Assembly: GCF_014023275.1 (NCBI RefSeq)
Contig: NZ_CP054698.1
Coordinates: 496,001-560,000 of the forward strand
Reading direction: 5' to 3'
Length of the DNA stretch: 64,000 nucleotides
Origin: Nostoc edaphicum CCNP1411
GTDB taxonomy: Bacteria; Cyanobacteriota; Cyanobacteriia; Cyanobacteriales; Nostocaceae
Shown: in pieces, positions 25,590 through 34,619 of the stretch
Numbering within the stretch: position 1 is the first letter of the stretch
Layout: every line of letters starts with the position of its first letter
Notes under the pieces: model-generated
Databases searched by the model: none
What the model was told of the DNA's origin: nothing
The model's input: only the letters and a program-made list of their open reading frames with translations
Translations under genes and position numbers: made by a program

Positions 25590-25758
25590 CCTTTGTCCTT
25601 TGTCATTTGTCATTTGTTCTTTGTCCTTTGTTCTTTGTCCGTTGTCATTTGTCCGTTGTCATTTGTCCGTTGTCATTTGTCCGTTACTAATGACTAATGA
25701 CCAATGACTAATGACCAATAACTAATGACTAATGACCAATGACTAATGACCAATGACC
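25590..25758. repeat. STRR heptamer array between coxA and coxB, reaching into coxB
   Basis: Tandem 7-mers of GTCCTTT/GTCATTT type (about 25590-25685) followed by AATGACT/AATGACC units to about 25758. The array fills the spacer of the cox operon and provides the coxB stop codon and last codons. Confidence 0.8.
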
Positions 25759-26732
25759 ATTGACTCTAGAGTTGCTGCACTAATTCCCATATCATGGGTG
25801 TGGGGCGCGAGAAACTCTGATGTTGATAAGTCGGCTGGATTAATTGCAACAACTTGATTCAGATTTTGCTGTTGAGCAATCTGATTTTCTGTCCGCCAGC
25901 TATCATATTCTTCCGGTGTGTGGACAATTACCTGTGTCCGCATGGAACCGTGATAACCACCGCACAACTCAGCACAAACTACGGGATATGTACCTGGTTT
26001 GGTGGCAACAAATCGTAGTTCGGTAGGGATACCAGGAAGCGCATCTTGCTTCAAGCGGAAGTTGGGAACCCAGAATGAATGAATTACATCTTGTGCTGAA
26101 AGGTTGAGTTGGACATCAGCACCGACGGGTATGTGCAATTCCCCAGAGGTAATGCCACTATCAGGATAGTTAAATATCCAGGCATACTGTATGCCTTTGA
26201 CATCAACAACTAAATCGGCTGGTTTCCCCAGGGTTTGAGGAGATGCGCCAATCCCAATTGTTGGGGCAATTGTTGGAGCAGTTGTTGCTTCAGAAGTATC
26301 GCTGAGTGTAGCTGCAATAGCTGTTCCCGACTTATGAGCAACATGAGCTGCTGAATGAGGATGACCCGCAGGCTCAAAGCCGCCCATTTGGTTAAAAACA
26401 TCTACACTGTAGATGCCCAAACCAAGGACAATCACTGTGGGAATTGCTGTCCAGAAGATTTCTAAGGGAACATTACCTTCTATTGGTAAACCATCGGTAT
26501 CATCACCGCGACGGCGACGAAACTTCACCAAAAAAATCAGAATAGTTCCTTCTACCACCAAAAATAGTGCGATCGCAATGGTAAACATGACGTTGAAAAA
26601 ACCGTCTACCAAAGGCGCTTGTAACGATGCCTGCACCGGCATGAGAGTATGATTCTGACCAATCCAAATACTGATTGCTGTAACTACTATCCCAGCAACC
26701 AGAGTCCATAGTGAAACAGGAACTTGTTGCAT
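25743..26732 (-). CDS. coxB: Cytochrome c oxidase subunit II (Cox2-type)
   Basis: A 329-aa protein. Two N-terminal transmembrane helices (about 8-28 and 45-70) are followed by the cupredoxin domain with the CuA site: DVIHSFWVP (His) and CAELCGGYHGSM (two Cys, His, Met). A low-complexity insert (HSAAHVAHKSG ... TTAPTIAPTIGIG) lies between the helices and the cupredoxin part. CuA accepts electrons from cytochrome c6 or plastocyanin on the lumen/periplasm side. First gene of the cox operon. The extreme C-terminus MVIGH is encoded by the heptamer repeat array, so the original tail has probably been altered. Confidence 0.94.
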   Translation of the reverse strand: MQQVPVSLWTLVAGIVVTAISIWIGQNHTLMPVQASLQAPLVDGFFNVMFTIAIALFLVVEGTILIFLVKFRRRRGDDTDGLPIEGNVPLEIFWTAIPTVIVLGLGIYSVDVFNQMGGFEPAGHPHSAAHVAHKSGTAIAATLSDTSEATTAPTIAPTIGIGASPQTLGKPADLVVDVKGIQYAWIFNYPDSGITSGELHIPVGADVQLNLSAQDVIHSFWVPNFRLKQDALPGIPTELRFVATKPGTYPVVCAELCGGYHGSMRTQVIVHTPEEYDSWRTENQIAQQQNLNQVVAINPADLSTSEFLAPHTHDMGISAATLESMVIGH

Positions 26733-26923
26733 ACATGCTACCTGCTTTGTAAACCGTCTTTAAAGGTGTGATTTTCTAGGTTTAGGTTTTAGGGGAGAGG
26801 TTACAGGTTACAGGTAATAGGAATTCATCTATTCCCTGTAACCTGTACTCTATTCCCTTGTTCTTTCCCCATTCCCTATTCCCCATTTCCTTTTCACTTA
26901 TTAACTTTCTAACGTGCAGCCAT
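26733..26923. promoter_or_regulatory. coxB upstream region
   Basis: The spacer before coxB, up to the fdxB terminator. Contains imperfect direct repeats GGTTACAGGTTACAGGT and matching inverted ACCTGTAACCTGT-like sequence (26798-26848), an 8-to-12-bp interrupted palindrome that could be a regulator site or a small dispersed repeat. No GTA-N8-TAC box was found. Confidence 0.35.
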
Positions 26924-26967
26924 AAAAAAAGGGGGAAACTTCCAGATTTTTTCCATATCTTTCCCCC
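26924..26967 (-). terminator. Rho-independent terminator downstream of fdxB
   Basis: On the minus strand GGGGGAAA/TTTCCCCC arms (26960-26967 and 26931-26938) are followed by seven T residues (26924-26930). It is about 300 bases after the fdxB stop and would separate fdxB from the cox operon. Confidence 0.75.
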
Positions 26968-27263
26968 AGAAAATTACAAATTATATTTCAACTCCTATGA
27001 CAAAGTTAGCCCCCTGCTTTCAGAAAAGCTAGTTGTTCCAAGAGGGCACTGTTAGTCCTAATATTGATTAGGCTATATTAGCAGCAAGTTTAAATTTGTT
27101 AATAGCTAACATTTTGCGATTTACGGATTTGTTTACTGTGAACTTTTTATTGGTTACAGTAAATATTTAGTATTCCCCTCAAGTTACCTTGCCTAGCGCA
27201 TTAGCGCTTTATACAAACAGTGCCTCCTTGAATGAACAACAATTTTGACTAACTTCCAAAACC

Positions 27264-27557
27264 TTAATTGTTTAATACAACATGGGTGTAGCAATTCTTG
27301 GGGCAAATCCGTGAGCAAGCTTCACAACCAATACAATTCTCTGGAGAAGTAACTGCCATTACTTTCCGTTCAATTTCTTCATCATCTTCATCTTCCACAA
27401 ATTCGCCTTCTTCATTGAGCGCCTTCAAACCTAGCACATTGTAGCCGCATACTTTAACGCATCTGCCACAGCCGATACATTTATCCTTGTCAATTTCTTG
27501 AGCAAATTTTGGTGTCCAAGCCTTACCACCAAATGTCAAACCTGTTAGTTGCGCCAT
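27264..27557 (-). CDS. fdxB: FdxB, nif-associated 2[4Fe-4S] ferredoxin
   Basis: The product is 97 aa from ATG 27557, preferred over 27587 because GAGGAA lies 7 bases upstream. Two cluster motifs, [12 protein letters not shown] and [15 protein letters not shown], are separated by an acidic loop ([14 protein letters not shown]), as in the nitrogen-fixation ferredoxin III family. It should carry electrons in the nitrogenase system. It is divergent from cnfR, with a 929-bp spacer, the gene order known from Anabaena. Regulation by CnfR is expected from the family. Confidence 0.92.
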   Translation of the reverse strand: MAQLTGLTFGGKAWTPKFAQEIDKDKCIGCGRCVKVCGYNVLGLKALNEEGEFVEDEDDEEIERKVMAVTSPENCIGCEACSRICPKNCYTHVVLNN

Positions 27558-28486
27558 GAATAATTCCTCGGCAATTTTGCCTGTCAATTTGTTTGTGCAT
27601 TAATCATCATATTATCCTAATCTTTTCTTTTTTTGTATTCAAAGCTTACTTTTATCTCATCAAAATTCGATGTCTATGAACACAATTGTGCATTGTTTTT
27701 TATTTCAAATAATAAATGAAACTTATTGCCAATAATTATTATACATATTTGGTTATCAACCTAACTTCTCAGCCCTTAACCCTAGCAGATAATGGGGATA
27801 ATTCAAAAAATCTATCCTTATATAAAAGAGGTTTTCCAGATAAAAATGATGATATTATTTTTCAAATATATTTAGGCTGAGGCAGATAGATATAGATAAA
27901 ATGTATACATAGATACAAAATAATATGTTCATGAGTTACAGTTTGATATATGCAATATGTATTTTATAAAGCAACAATTTTCAATTCGCTTTGGATTCAA
28001 TTATTTAGATAAATGATGACATTTTTCTTTCATGTGAAGAAATCGAATTGATTTATGAAGGAACTGTAAATTTGATGGCAGAATATGATCATGCATTAAA
28101 TATTAAAATTATTAATAAATCAGATGAAATCAAATCGTCACAGACTTAAATATGTCCTAAAAACACTCTATGGTCAAATGTAAAATGTTCATTAAATACG
28201 TAATTAAATAAATGTTAAGGTTTTTTTCTAAGCTCGACACGAACAAATTAATCATTTTTTTCATGAAATGTATAGTTAATAAAGAAGTTTTATCAGGCTC
28301 GCTTTAAAAGCCTTAAATAGCTTCCAATTGGATGCAAAGTCAAAATATGGATGTGGGCAGTGAATGTGGCGAGAAAAGATTATTCTCGCCAGAAAGATAA
28401 TGTGGTGGCGAGTCATGAATAAACAGGACTCATCCAGGGGAGACCTGAGACAGACATCTCAACGATTAGAGTGGGAAAAGAGCCAA
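27558..28486. other. Long fdxB/cnfR intergenic region
   Basis: A 929-bp AT-rich spacer. It holds the candidate NtcA promoter at 27903-27942. It also has a 47-codon open stretch without an ATG at its start (28009-28149, reading DDIFLSCEEIELIYEGTVNL) that looks protein-like and may be a remnant. The rest shows no gene. Confidence 0.5.
27903..27942 (+). promoter_or_regulatory. Candidate NtcA-activated promoter for cnfR
   Basis: GTA-N8-TAC (27903-27916) matches the NtcA consensus exactly. Twenty bases further a TAN3T hexamer (TACAGT, 27937-27942) fits the -10 element of NtcA class II promoters. The orientation points at cnfR and implies a 5' leader of roughly 540 bases. Confidence 0.55.
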
Positions 28487-30076
28487 ATGCCTTATACAAT
28501 TCCTAACAACAGTTGCGTTGGATGTGACAACTGCCGCCCCCAATGTCCTACGGGTGCAATCAAAATAGAGGACAATGAATACTGGGTTGATCCTGGTCTT
28601 TGTAATAATTGTGAGGGCTATTATCCAGAACCACAATGTGTAATAGCTTGTCCAACTAAGTCTCCCATTCCTTGGCAGGCGAAAAAGGGGAGATGCAAAG
28701 TTGAACCGAGAGATGCTACCAGTTTAGACTTGTTTTCTAATGGTAAGAATAATCCATTTGCTTCAGCGATCGCAATTTGGGAAGCTTGTAATGTATTAGC
28801 GCAACGCACATCGCTACATTGGGAAACCGATGAGGAAGGCTACATCAGTTATGGGCGACAAGTCAATCAAGGCCGAGGTGCGATCGCTTTTCACATCCAA
28901 GATCCCTTCAAAGTTAACGACAAAGCCACAGATATAGCCGCAATTGAAGGGCTTGACATCAGAGCCGCTTGCATACATCTGATTTTTGCAGCTTATGCTA
29001 CAGCTTTAGAGCAACCTTGGGAGCAAGAATTTGCGATCGATGAGCGACAAATTGAGAAATATTTGGGGATGGAGAAACGCAAAGATTTAAGCAAAGCTGC
29101 CAAACTAGCTTTAATGAAAAATCTTGTCCAGCAAGCTTGTTCCCTGGTTATCTCCATTGACTGGCCCCAACAAGGTCGAATTAACGGATTCTCTGTTACA
29201 AACAGCCGCTTATGGCATTTAGTAGACATTCAACACCACTTTCAAGAAGACAATCTCGGATGCAAATATCTGATTGGGCTAACTTTTAAAGTAAAAGCAG
29301 GCTTATGGGCGCAATATTTCTTAAACAAACAAGCATGTAAAGAGCGAACCGCCTTCTATCAATACGGCAGTCTCCCTAAGACACTGTTAACCACAGTTAT
29401 GAGCATTTGGCAGCAACATGAAGGCGCAGTCCGACTAATGCTGTGGTTGCTGTTTAAAACCAAAATGGGCAAAGAACAACGCATCACCATTCCTACCTTG
29501 CTGCGTATTGCTTATGGTGAGGAAAAAGTCGCCCTTGCATCCAGACAACGAGAAGAACGCAAACGTCTGCTGCGAACTTTTGAAAGTGATTTGGAAATTC
29601 TCAATCACTATGGAATGAAACCACTTTTCGATCCAGTTACTTACCCACCAGAAATTCAACCTTTGTGGGCGAAGTTAGTCGATCTTCCCGAAGATCCAGA
29701 TGAAGCATTAGAATTTTGGACTAATGACGGTGGTGCTGAAACTCGCCTCACAGACACAGGCCCCCGTGGTAAATGGAATCTGCTCATGAATGCGCGGATT
29801 TTGGCTTTTGAACTTCCAGCAGAATGGGAACAGCAAATCTCAGAATCAGAAAAAAAGCAACGACGAACTGCTAAAGCCAAAAAGAAGCCTAAAGCTACAA
29901 ATGATTTACTAGGTGAACAGATTTTGGAAGCGCGAAAAAATTTGAATCTTTCCCAAAGAGAATTGGCAAAACTCACAGGTAAAAGCCAAAGCTGGATTCG
30001 AGATATTGAAAATGGCCGTTTAAAAGCCAAATTAGAAGACCAAATACTTTTAAGAAAAGTCTTAAATATGACTTAA
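28487..30076 (+). CDS. cnfR: CnfR (PatB), iron-sulfur transcriptional activator of nitrogen fixation genes
   Basis: The product is 529 aa from ATG 28487 (MPYTIPNNSCVGCDNC); the frame is open further upstream to 28364. The N-terminus is a two-cluster ferredoxin domain: CVGCDNCRPQCP and CNNCEGYYPEPQCVIACP. A middle region of about 350 residues has no catalytic motif. The C-terminus is a helix-turn-helix of the Xre type (LNLSQRELAKLTGKSQSWIRDIENG). CnfR/PatB activates nif genes under low O2, with the clusters as likely O2 sensors. In Anabaena it is needed for heterocyst nitrogen fixation. It is divergent from fdxB and likely controls it. Confidence 0.93.
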   Translation: MPYTIPNNSCVGCDNCRPQCPTGAIKIEDNEYWVDPGLCNNCEGYYPEPQCVIACPTKSPIPWQAKKGRCKVEPRDATSLDLFSNGKNNPFASAIAIWEACNVLAQRTSLHWETDEEGYISYGRQVNQGRGAIAFHIQDPFKVNDKATDIAAIEGLDIRAACIHLIFAAYATALEQPWEQEFAIDERQIEKYLGMEKRKDLSKAAKLALMKNLVQQACSLVISIDWPQQGRINGFSVTNSRLWHLVDIQHHFQEDNLGCKYLIGLTFKVKAGLWAQYFLNKQACKERTAFYQYGSLPKTLLTTVMSIWQQHEGAVRLMLWLLFKTKMGKEQRITIPTLLRIAYGEEKVALASRQREERKRLLRTFESDLEILNHYGMKPLFDPVTYPPEIQPLWAKLVDLPEDPDEALEFWTNDGGAETRLTDTGPRGKWNLLMNARILAFELPAEWEQQISESEKKQRRTAKAKKKPKATNDLLGEQILEARKNLNLSQRELAKLTGKSQSWIRDIENGRLKAKLEDQILLRKVLNMT

Positions 30077-30090
30077 TCTCGATTCGGAAT

Positions 30091-30249
30091 TTAAACGCAA
30101 AAGGGCGCAGTAGACGCTTTTGCGGCTTGCCGCAGGCTGGGAAACGCAGAGTTACACAGAGATTTTGTTACGAATTTGTGCAGCGTTATACTAAATTCAG
30201 CAATACTCCGCGCACCTCTGCGCTTACCTTTGCGTCCCTCTGCGTTTAA
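30091..30249. repeat. TGCGT-rich dispersed repeat, copy 2
   Basis: The left part reads AAACGCAAAAGGGCGCAG ... AAACGCAGAG and the right part CTCTGCGCTTACCTTTGCG, a loose inverted repeat. The right arm matches 10921-10968. It lies between the convergent cnfR and the Suc/Fer-like gene. Confidence 0.55.
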
Positions 30250-30262
30250 AAACTCACCTCTT

Positions 30263-31240
30263 CTATGTACTATAACTCATGACCTTACTAGAGGTAATCC
30301 AGAGACTACCTACAGCATATTTGGTAACTACTAACTCTCGTGTAGCATTACATGAACTCTTCAGTTGTTGAGTCTTAGTTTCGTCTTTCACAAGTTTAGC
30401 CTGGTAAGTGTAGAAAGAACCAGAAGGCTTTTCAAAACTTAGTTCAGCTAAGATAGTATTATTGTCTAAACTTTGCTCCAAAATTTTGCCTGCAACTTTG
30501 TAGTTAAACCAATCCCATCCATTGCAGAGGATTAGTTCTCTTTCCAAAACCTGAAGTGCAGCAGGTAGAATTCCCCAGCCCCGATAGACTTTATTTAAGC
30601 ATTGAATATCGCCAGTCCGAGTCAAAATTGATCTAAATGAATCTATATCTATACGACCGTAATATCTTCCTTCTGGCAAGTCTATAATTGTTGGTGCAAA
30701 CCGATGTCCACCAAAGTGCGATGATTTCCAAATTCGCACATTATCCAAGCACAAATCAGCATTACTCGCTGTAATTTTGAAGTAAAAAGGAGCGCCATAT
30801 CTAGCACAGCACTTATCATGGCTACCGTGGGTACAAACTAAAATATCTCTAGTTGTACTAGTTTCTACCTCAGAATTAGAACTGATACCCCATAACCATT
30901 TTTGGACAACTTCTGCTACTTGCTCAATATTGCCTAGCTTAAACTCTTGCTTATGGTATCCATTACTTAAACCCTCTTTTTTTTGATAAATCAAAAGCGT
31001 AGTGTGGTTTACTTTGTGTGATACATCATTAGCAATTAAGAGGAATCTAATCGGTAATTTAGCACGCTTCACTTCATCTACCAAAATCCTTAAATTCTGG
31101 GGCACCCATTTGGAATTCAAGGCTTCTGATGTCCAAGGTAAAGGACACTCAACTAAAATATAAGTTTGATAATTGGTGGCACTACCAATAACATCTTCTC
31201 CTACTTGCTGTGAATCGTCAGAACAAAAAAAAGTATTCAT
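30263..31240 (-). CDS. Sucrase/ferredoxin-like family protein (thioredoxin-fold 2Fe-2S type)
   Basis: The product is 325 aa. The C-terminal half has the family signature: DILVCTHGSHDKCCARYG followed 30 residues later by SSHFGGHRFAPTIIDLP, the Cys and His ligands seen in Apd1-like thioredoxin-fold ferredoxins. The remaining sequence (EGRYYGRIDIDSF) is typical of the COG4759 group. No transmembrane helix. These proteins bind an iron-sulfur cluster, and their partners are mostly unknown. It is convergent with cnfR, so not in its operon. Confidence 0.82.
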   Translation of the reverse strand: MNTFFCSDDSQQVGEDVIGSATNYQTYILVECPLPWTSEALNSKWVPQNLRILVDEVKRAKLPIRFLLIANDVSHKVNHTTLLIYQKKEGLSNGYHKQEFKLGNIEQVAEVVQKWLWGISSNSEVETSTTRDILVCTHGSHDKCCARYGAPFYFKITASNADLCLDNVRIWKSSHFGGHRFAPTIIDLPEGRYYGRIDIDSFRSILTRTGDIQCLNKVYRGWGILPAALQVLERELILCNGWDWFNYKVAGKILEQSLDNNTILAELSFEKPSGSFYTYQAKLVKDETKTQQLKSSCNATRELVVTKYAVGSLWITSSKVMSYST

Positions 31241-31316
31241 CTATCTATACTCATTAGCGTATTTTATGGACAAAAGGTATTACAAACTACAATTGTGTTC
31301 TGGGCTACAATATCCT

Positions 31317-31914
31317 TCAGTCAAGGAGATAAAAAAGAACAATATGTATTTCCCAGTCAAAACTAGGTAGCCACTTTATAACATCATTATTGATCAAGGT
31401 CTTTCCGGTTAATAAATTCTCCACAATAGAGATAAATAGTGTCAAGATAGATTTTTCCGTATAAGCGGCGTTAATTTTGTATCTAGTTTTATTGTTATTT
31501 GGTATTTTATAAATTTTCACTTGCTGAAACTCGGCTTTTCTGAACTTGGTTTCTTTCTCCAAATCAAATATATTCAATGCTGTGTGTATACGCAAAGTGG
31601 CTTGAAAAGTTACCAACTATTAGCTTACTTGCAATATCGATGTAGCTGATACTACAATTCAAGAGATTGCTAGCAGCAACACACTTATTTAAAGTTTTGC
31701 TGAAATTATCTACATAACTAGTTACAAATCCTGTTTTTACACATAAAGATATAATTCTGTGCCGCTTTTGTGAAGAACATATTCCTAAAGGTAGATGCGG
31801 AAATATTTGATAAGTAGAGATCACTTTCGTAAGCCAATACTGTTTTAAGACTTCTTCCACACTATCTGCTCTTAATGCATCTATCGAACTGTACATATTG
31901 CAAATAATTCTCAA
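31317..31914 (-). pseudogene. Probable frameshifted gene, unknown family
   Basis: Two overlapping minus-strand frames lie end to end: 31564-31914 (116 codons; second ATG 31896, MYSSIDALRADSVEEVLKQYW) and 31317-31616 (99 codons, from MVTFQATLRIHTALNIFDLEKETKFRK). They overlap by 53 bases in different frames and both look protein-like. A single frameshift in 31564-31616 would join them into a protein near 190 aa. No family recognised; two small separate genes are the alternative. Confidence 0.4.
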
Positions 31915-32595
31915 TTAGCTGAGAAAAAATAAAAATAACAAAGTCAGGGGTAAATCCTTTACTGCCCCGTACTCCATGCGCGATAAGTTAAGAATCAAAA
32001 CTAGTGACTAATTATTAGCAGCGTCGCTGGGATTAACCTTAACAAACCTAGTATTTACTTTTTTACCTAATCTAACTTCCTGAACTTAATGTCAGGGTTT
32101 GATAATAGGTATCTGCTTTGACTGTAACTGAAGTCAATTAGAAATGCAAGTATTTAGGAATCTTTATGGCTTCTTTACAGTTTGTTGCTTCCAGGAGGTT
32201 GGTGAAATCAAGCTTAACTGGCATTTGATAGTGGAGATAGCTGATTAGAACAAGTATTTATACTTTCAATATAATAGATAAATTTTTGCAATTGTGACAA
32301 ATTGTTGCTAGTCAGGGCGTATAGTTGTGTGCCTCTACTAATCGAAATAACTGTGGTTATAGCGATCGCATATTTTTAATTTCATGCAGAATTGAATCAT
32401 TTTTTACCAAAGCACTCCCATTTTGTTGAGGACAAAGCCTCAATCGACTTTCTTGAGCTTGGATTTTACCAAATCAGCGATCGCAAAATGGTAAAACACT
32501 TTTATATAAATACTATGAAAGTCAAAATATATTGAATCATTCCAACGGAAATTGTGAATACTTTGATAAAGTAAAACAGATGTGGAGGTAAGATT
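31915..32595. other. Gene-free region, 681 bp
   Basis: No gene seen on either strand. There is one short inverted repeat TTTTACCA/TGGTAAAA (about 32464-32496) around a HIP1-like GCGATCGC. The last 20 bases hold a strong GGAGGT ribosome site for the Uma2 gene at 32596. Confidence 0.45.
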
Positions 32596-33210
32596 ATGAC
32601 CCAAGCCTTGCCCAAATTACTCACCTTCAATGAATTTAGCGAATGGTATCCCAACGATGGTAAACGCTATGAATTGCACAAGGGAGTAATTGTTGAAATG
32701 CCACCCCCAACCGGAGCGTATGAAAAAGTTGTAGGATTTATAGGGCGTAAGCTAACTGTCGAGTTTGATCGCTTGAACCTTCCCTACACCATACCCAAAA
32801 CCGCATTAGTCAAAACTCCTACTGCCGAATCAGCTTATTCGCCTGATGTGTTGCTGCTAAATCTTGATAATCTCGACAATGAACCGCTTTTTCAAAAACA
32901 GTCAACAGTAAGCCAAGCAGCATCGGTTCCAATAGTTATTGAAGTTGTTTCAACTAACTGGCGAGATGATTACTACAATAAATTTAGGGATTATGAGGAA
33001 ATGGGCATTCCTGAATATTGGATTGCTGATTATGCTGCATTGGGTGCAAGAAAGTTTATTGGCAATCCCAAACAACCCACTATTTTTGTCTGCGAATTAG
33101 TTGATGGTGAATATCAAATGACACCGTTTCAAGGTAACACCGCAATTTCATCACCTACTTTTCCCCAATTAAATTTAACCGCACAACAGATTTTTGATGC
33201 GGCTAACTAA
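32596..33210 (+). CDS. Uma2 family protein (DUF820, PD-(D/E)XK nuclease fold)
   Basis: This 204-aa protein has typical Uma2 features: FNEFSEWYPNDGKRYELHKGVIVEMPPP, then YSPDVLLL (the Asp of the nuclease core), VPIVIEVVSTNWRDDYYNKFRDYEEMGIPEYWIADY with the Glu and Lys positions. The fold is that of restriction-like endonucleases, but the cellular role is unknown; cyanobacterial genomes carry many copies. Strong ribosome site GGAGGT upstream. A second Uma2 gene lies at 36380. Confidence 0.88.
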   Translation: MTQALPKLLTFNEFSEWYPNDGKRYELHKGVIVEMPPPTGAYEKVVGFIGRKLTVEFDRLNLPYTIPKTALVKTPTAESAYSPDVLLLNLDNLDNEPLFQKQSTVSQAASVPIVIEVVSTNWRDDYYNKFRDYEEMGIPEYWIADYAALGARKFIGNPKQPTIFVCELVDGEYQMTPFQGNTAISSPTFPQLNLTAQQIFDAAN

Positions 33211-33308
33211 ACCACATCTTGCCATCATTTATAAGAAGAACTCAGAACTCAGGAGTCAGAATTCAGTATAAATTCTGTACGAATGGGTGAGTAAGTTAAT
33301 AATATTTG

Positions 33309-33539
33309 TCAGTCTAATTGCAAACTGCTTGCACCGGGAATGTTAGCAAAATTACCAACATTTTCTGCACTTTCTTCTTGGCGATTAAAAGCATTATTAA
33401 TGGGGTCATCCTCAGTCTGACCGCTAATTTCTTCCGGTTCAAGGGGAGCGGCTTCCTTATCCTCATCAAGATTGATAGAACGAGGAGGTTCTTTTGCATG
33501 AGACAAATCAATAAGTGGTTTTGGTTGTTCGGGAGTCAT
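33309..33539 (-). CDS. Small acidic hypothetical protein
   Basis: A 76-aa highly acidic, probably disordered protein (SINLDEDKEAAPLEPEEISGQTEDDPINN), ending GASSLQLD. No cysteine and no membrane helix. It is divergent from the ROK kinase, 111 bp apart. Composition suggests a real cyanobacterial small protein, but family unknown. Confidence 0.55.
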   Translation of the reverse strand: MTPEQPKPLIDLSHAKEPPRSINLDEDKEAAPLEPEEISGQTEDDPINNAFNRQEESAENVGNFANIPGASSLQLD

Positions 33540-33650
33540 TATTTGCTAAATCCTGTACTTTTCTTTATGGTTAAATTTATTTTGCTTTCAAACATCTTTC
33601 TTGAGAATGAAACTACGTATAGTAATGATGTATAAAGGGCATAAAAAAGT

Positions 33651-34619
33651 ATGACATTAATTTTAGCTCTCGATTTTGGCGGAACTAAGCTGGCGGCAGC
33701 ATTGGTAAATGTTGGTTCGAGAAAGTGGTTACGTTATGAACGTTGTCTATCGCCAGTCGATGCAGATGCTAACACTGACTTAGAAATTATGCGATCGCTA
33801 ATTTACTCTCTGCTACAAGATGCAAAACCTGCTGCGATCGGTGTCAGCTTTGGTGGCCCAGTGGATGCTTCCACAGGGACAGTGCGACTATCTCATCATG
33901 TCCCTGGATGGGAAAACATTCCTCTCAAAAGGTTGCTAGAGGAGGAGTTTGGTGTTCCTGTTGGTGTAGATAATGATGCTAACGTTGCTGCTTTGGGTGA
34001 ACACCGTTTTGGTGCGGGACAGGGATACGATAGCCTGTTTTACGTTACTGTCAGCACTGGCGTGGGTGGTGGTTGGATACTCAATGGCCAGCCTTGGCGG
34101 GGTGCTGGTGGAATGGCTGGCGAAATTGGACACGTGGTTGTAGATCCGGCTGGGCCAGTTTGTTTGTGTGGTAAGCGGGGATGTGTGGAACGTTTGGCTT
34201 CAGGGCCTTATATGGCGCAAAATGTTAGGGAAATTTTGCAAACTAAACCGCAGAGGCGTGAAGGAATCAGAAGTGGAGAGGTTTTGAGGCGTTTGGTGGG
34301 GGATGATTTAACGTTGCTGACGGGACAGTTGGTAGCTGAAGCGGCGGCGGCTGGTGATGATTTGGCAAAGGAAGTTTTGCACAAAGCTGCTTGGGCGCTG
34401 GGTGTGGGTATTGGCAATGTAGCGAACTTGATGAATCCGCAGCGCTTTGTGTTGGGAGGCGGTGTGACGAAGGCGGGGGAGTATTTTTGGCAAGTGGTGC
34501 GTCAAGTGGCGCGGGAGACGGCTTTACCGGAAGTTGATTTTGAAGTTGTGCCCGCAGTGCTGGGGGATGATGCCCCATTGTGGGGTGGTGTGGCTTTAGC
34601 AGAAATGGGGATGGCTTGA
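33651..34619 (+). CDS. ROK family sugar kinase (probable glucokinase)
   Basis: A 322-aa protein. The N-terminal LALDFGGTKLAAALV is the phosphate loop of ROK kinases. GVDNDANVAALGEHRFG has the catalytic Asp, GEIGHVVVDPAG the sugar-binding GE-GH motif, and CLCGKRGCVERLASG the ROK zinc motif CxCGxxGCxE. ROK glucokinases phosphorylate glucose with ATP; other hexoses are possible. Standalone gene with local GC-rich codon use in the last third. Confidence 0.9.
   Translation: MTLILALDFGGTKLAAALVNVGSRKWLRYERCLSPVDADANTDLEIMRSLIYSLLQDAKPAAIGVSFGGPVDASTGTVRLSHHVPGWENIPLKRLLEEEFGVPVGVDNDANVAALGEHRFGAGQGYDSLFYVTVSTGVGGGWILNGQPWRGAGGMAGEIGHVVVDPAGPVCLCGKRGCVERLASGPYMAQNVREILQTKPQRREGIRSGEVLRRLVGDDLTLLTGQLVAEAAAAGDDLAKEVLHKAAWALGVGIGNVANLMNPQRFVLGGGVTKAGEYFWQVVRQVARETALPEVDFEVVPAVLGDDAPLWGGVALAEMGMA

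Noticed and set aside
25590..25758. Possible CRISPR array
   Set aside because: The units are 7-bp heptamers without spacers, i.e. STRR repeats.
26798..26848. NtcA box in the coxB promoter
   Set aside because: The GTAACCTGTAC match has the wrong spacer (5 instead of 8).
26858..27055. 65-codon plus-strand ORF between coxB and fdxB
   Set aside because: It crosses the fdxB terminator hairpin and has no start signal.
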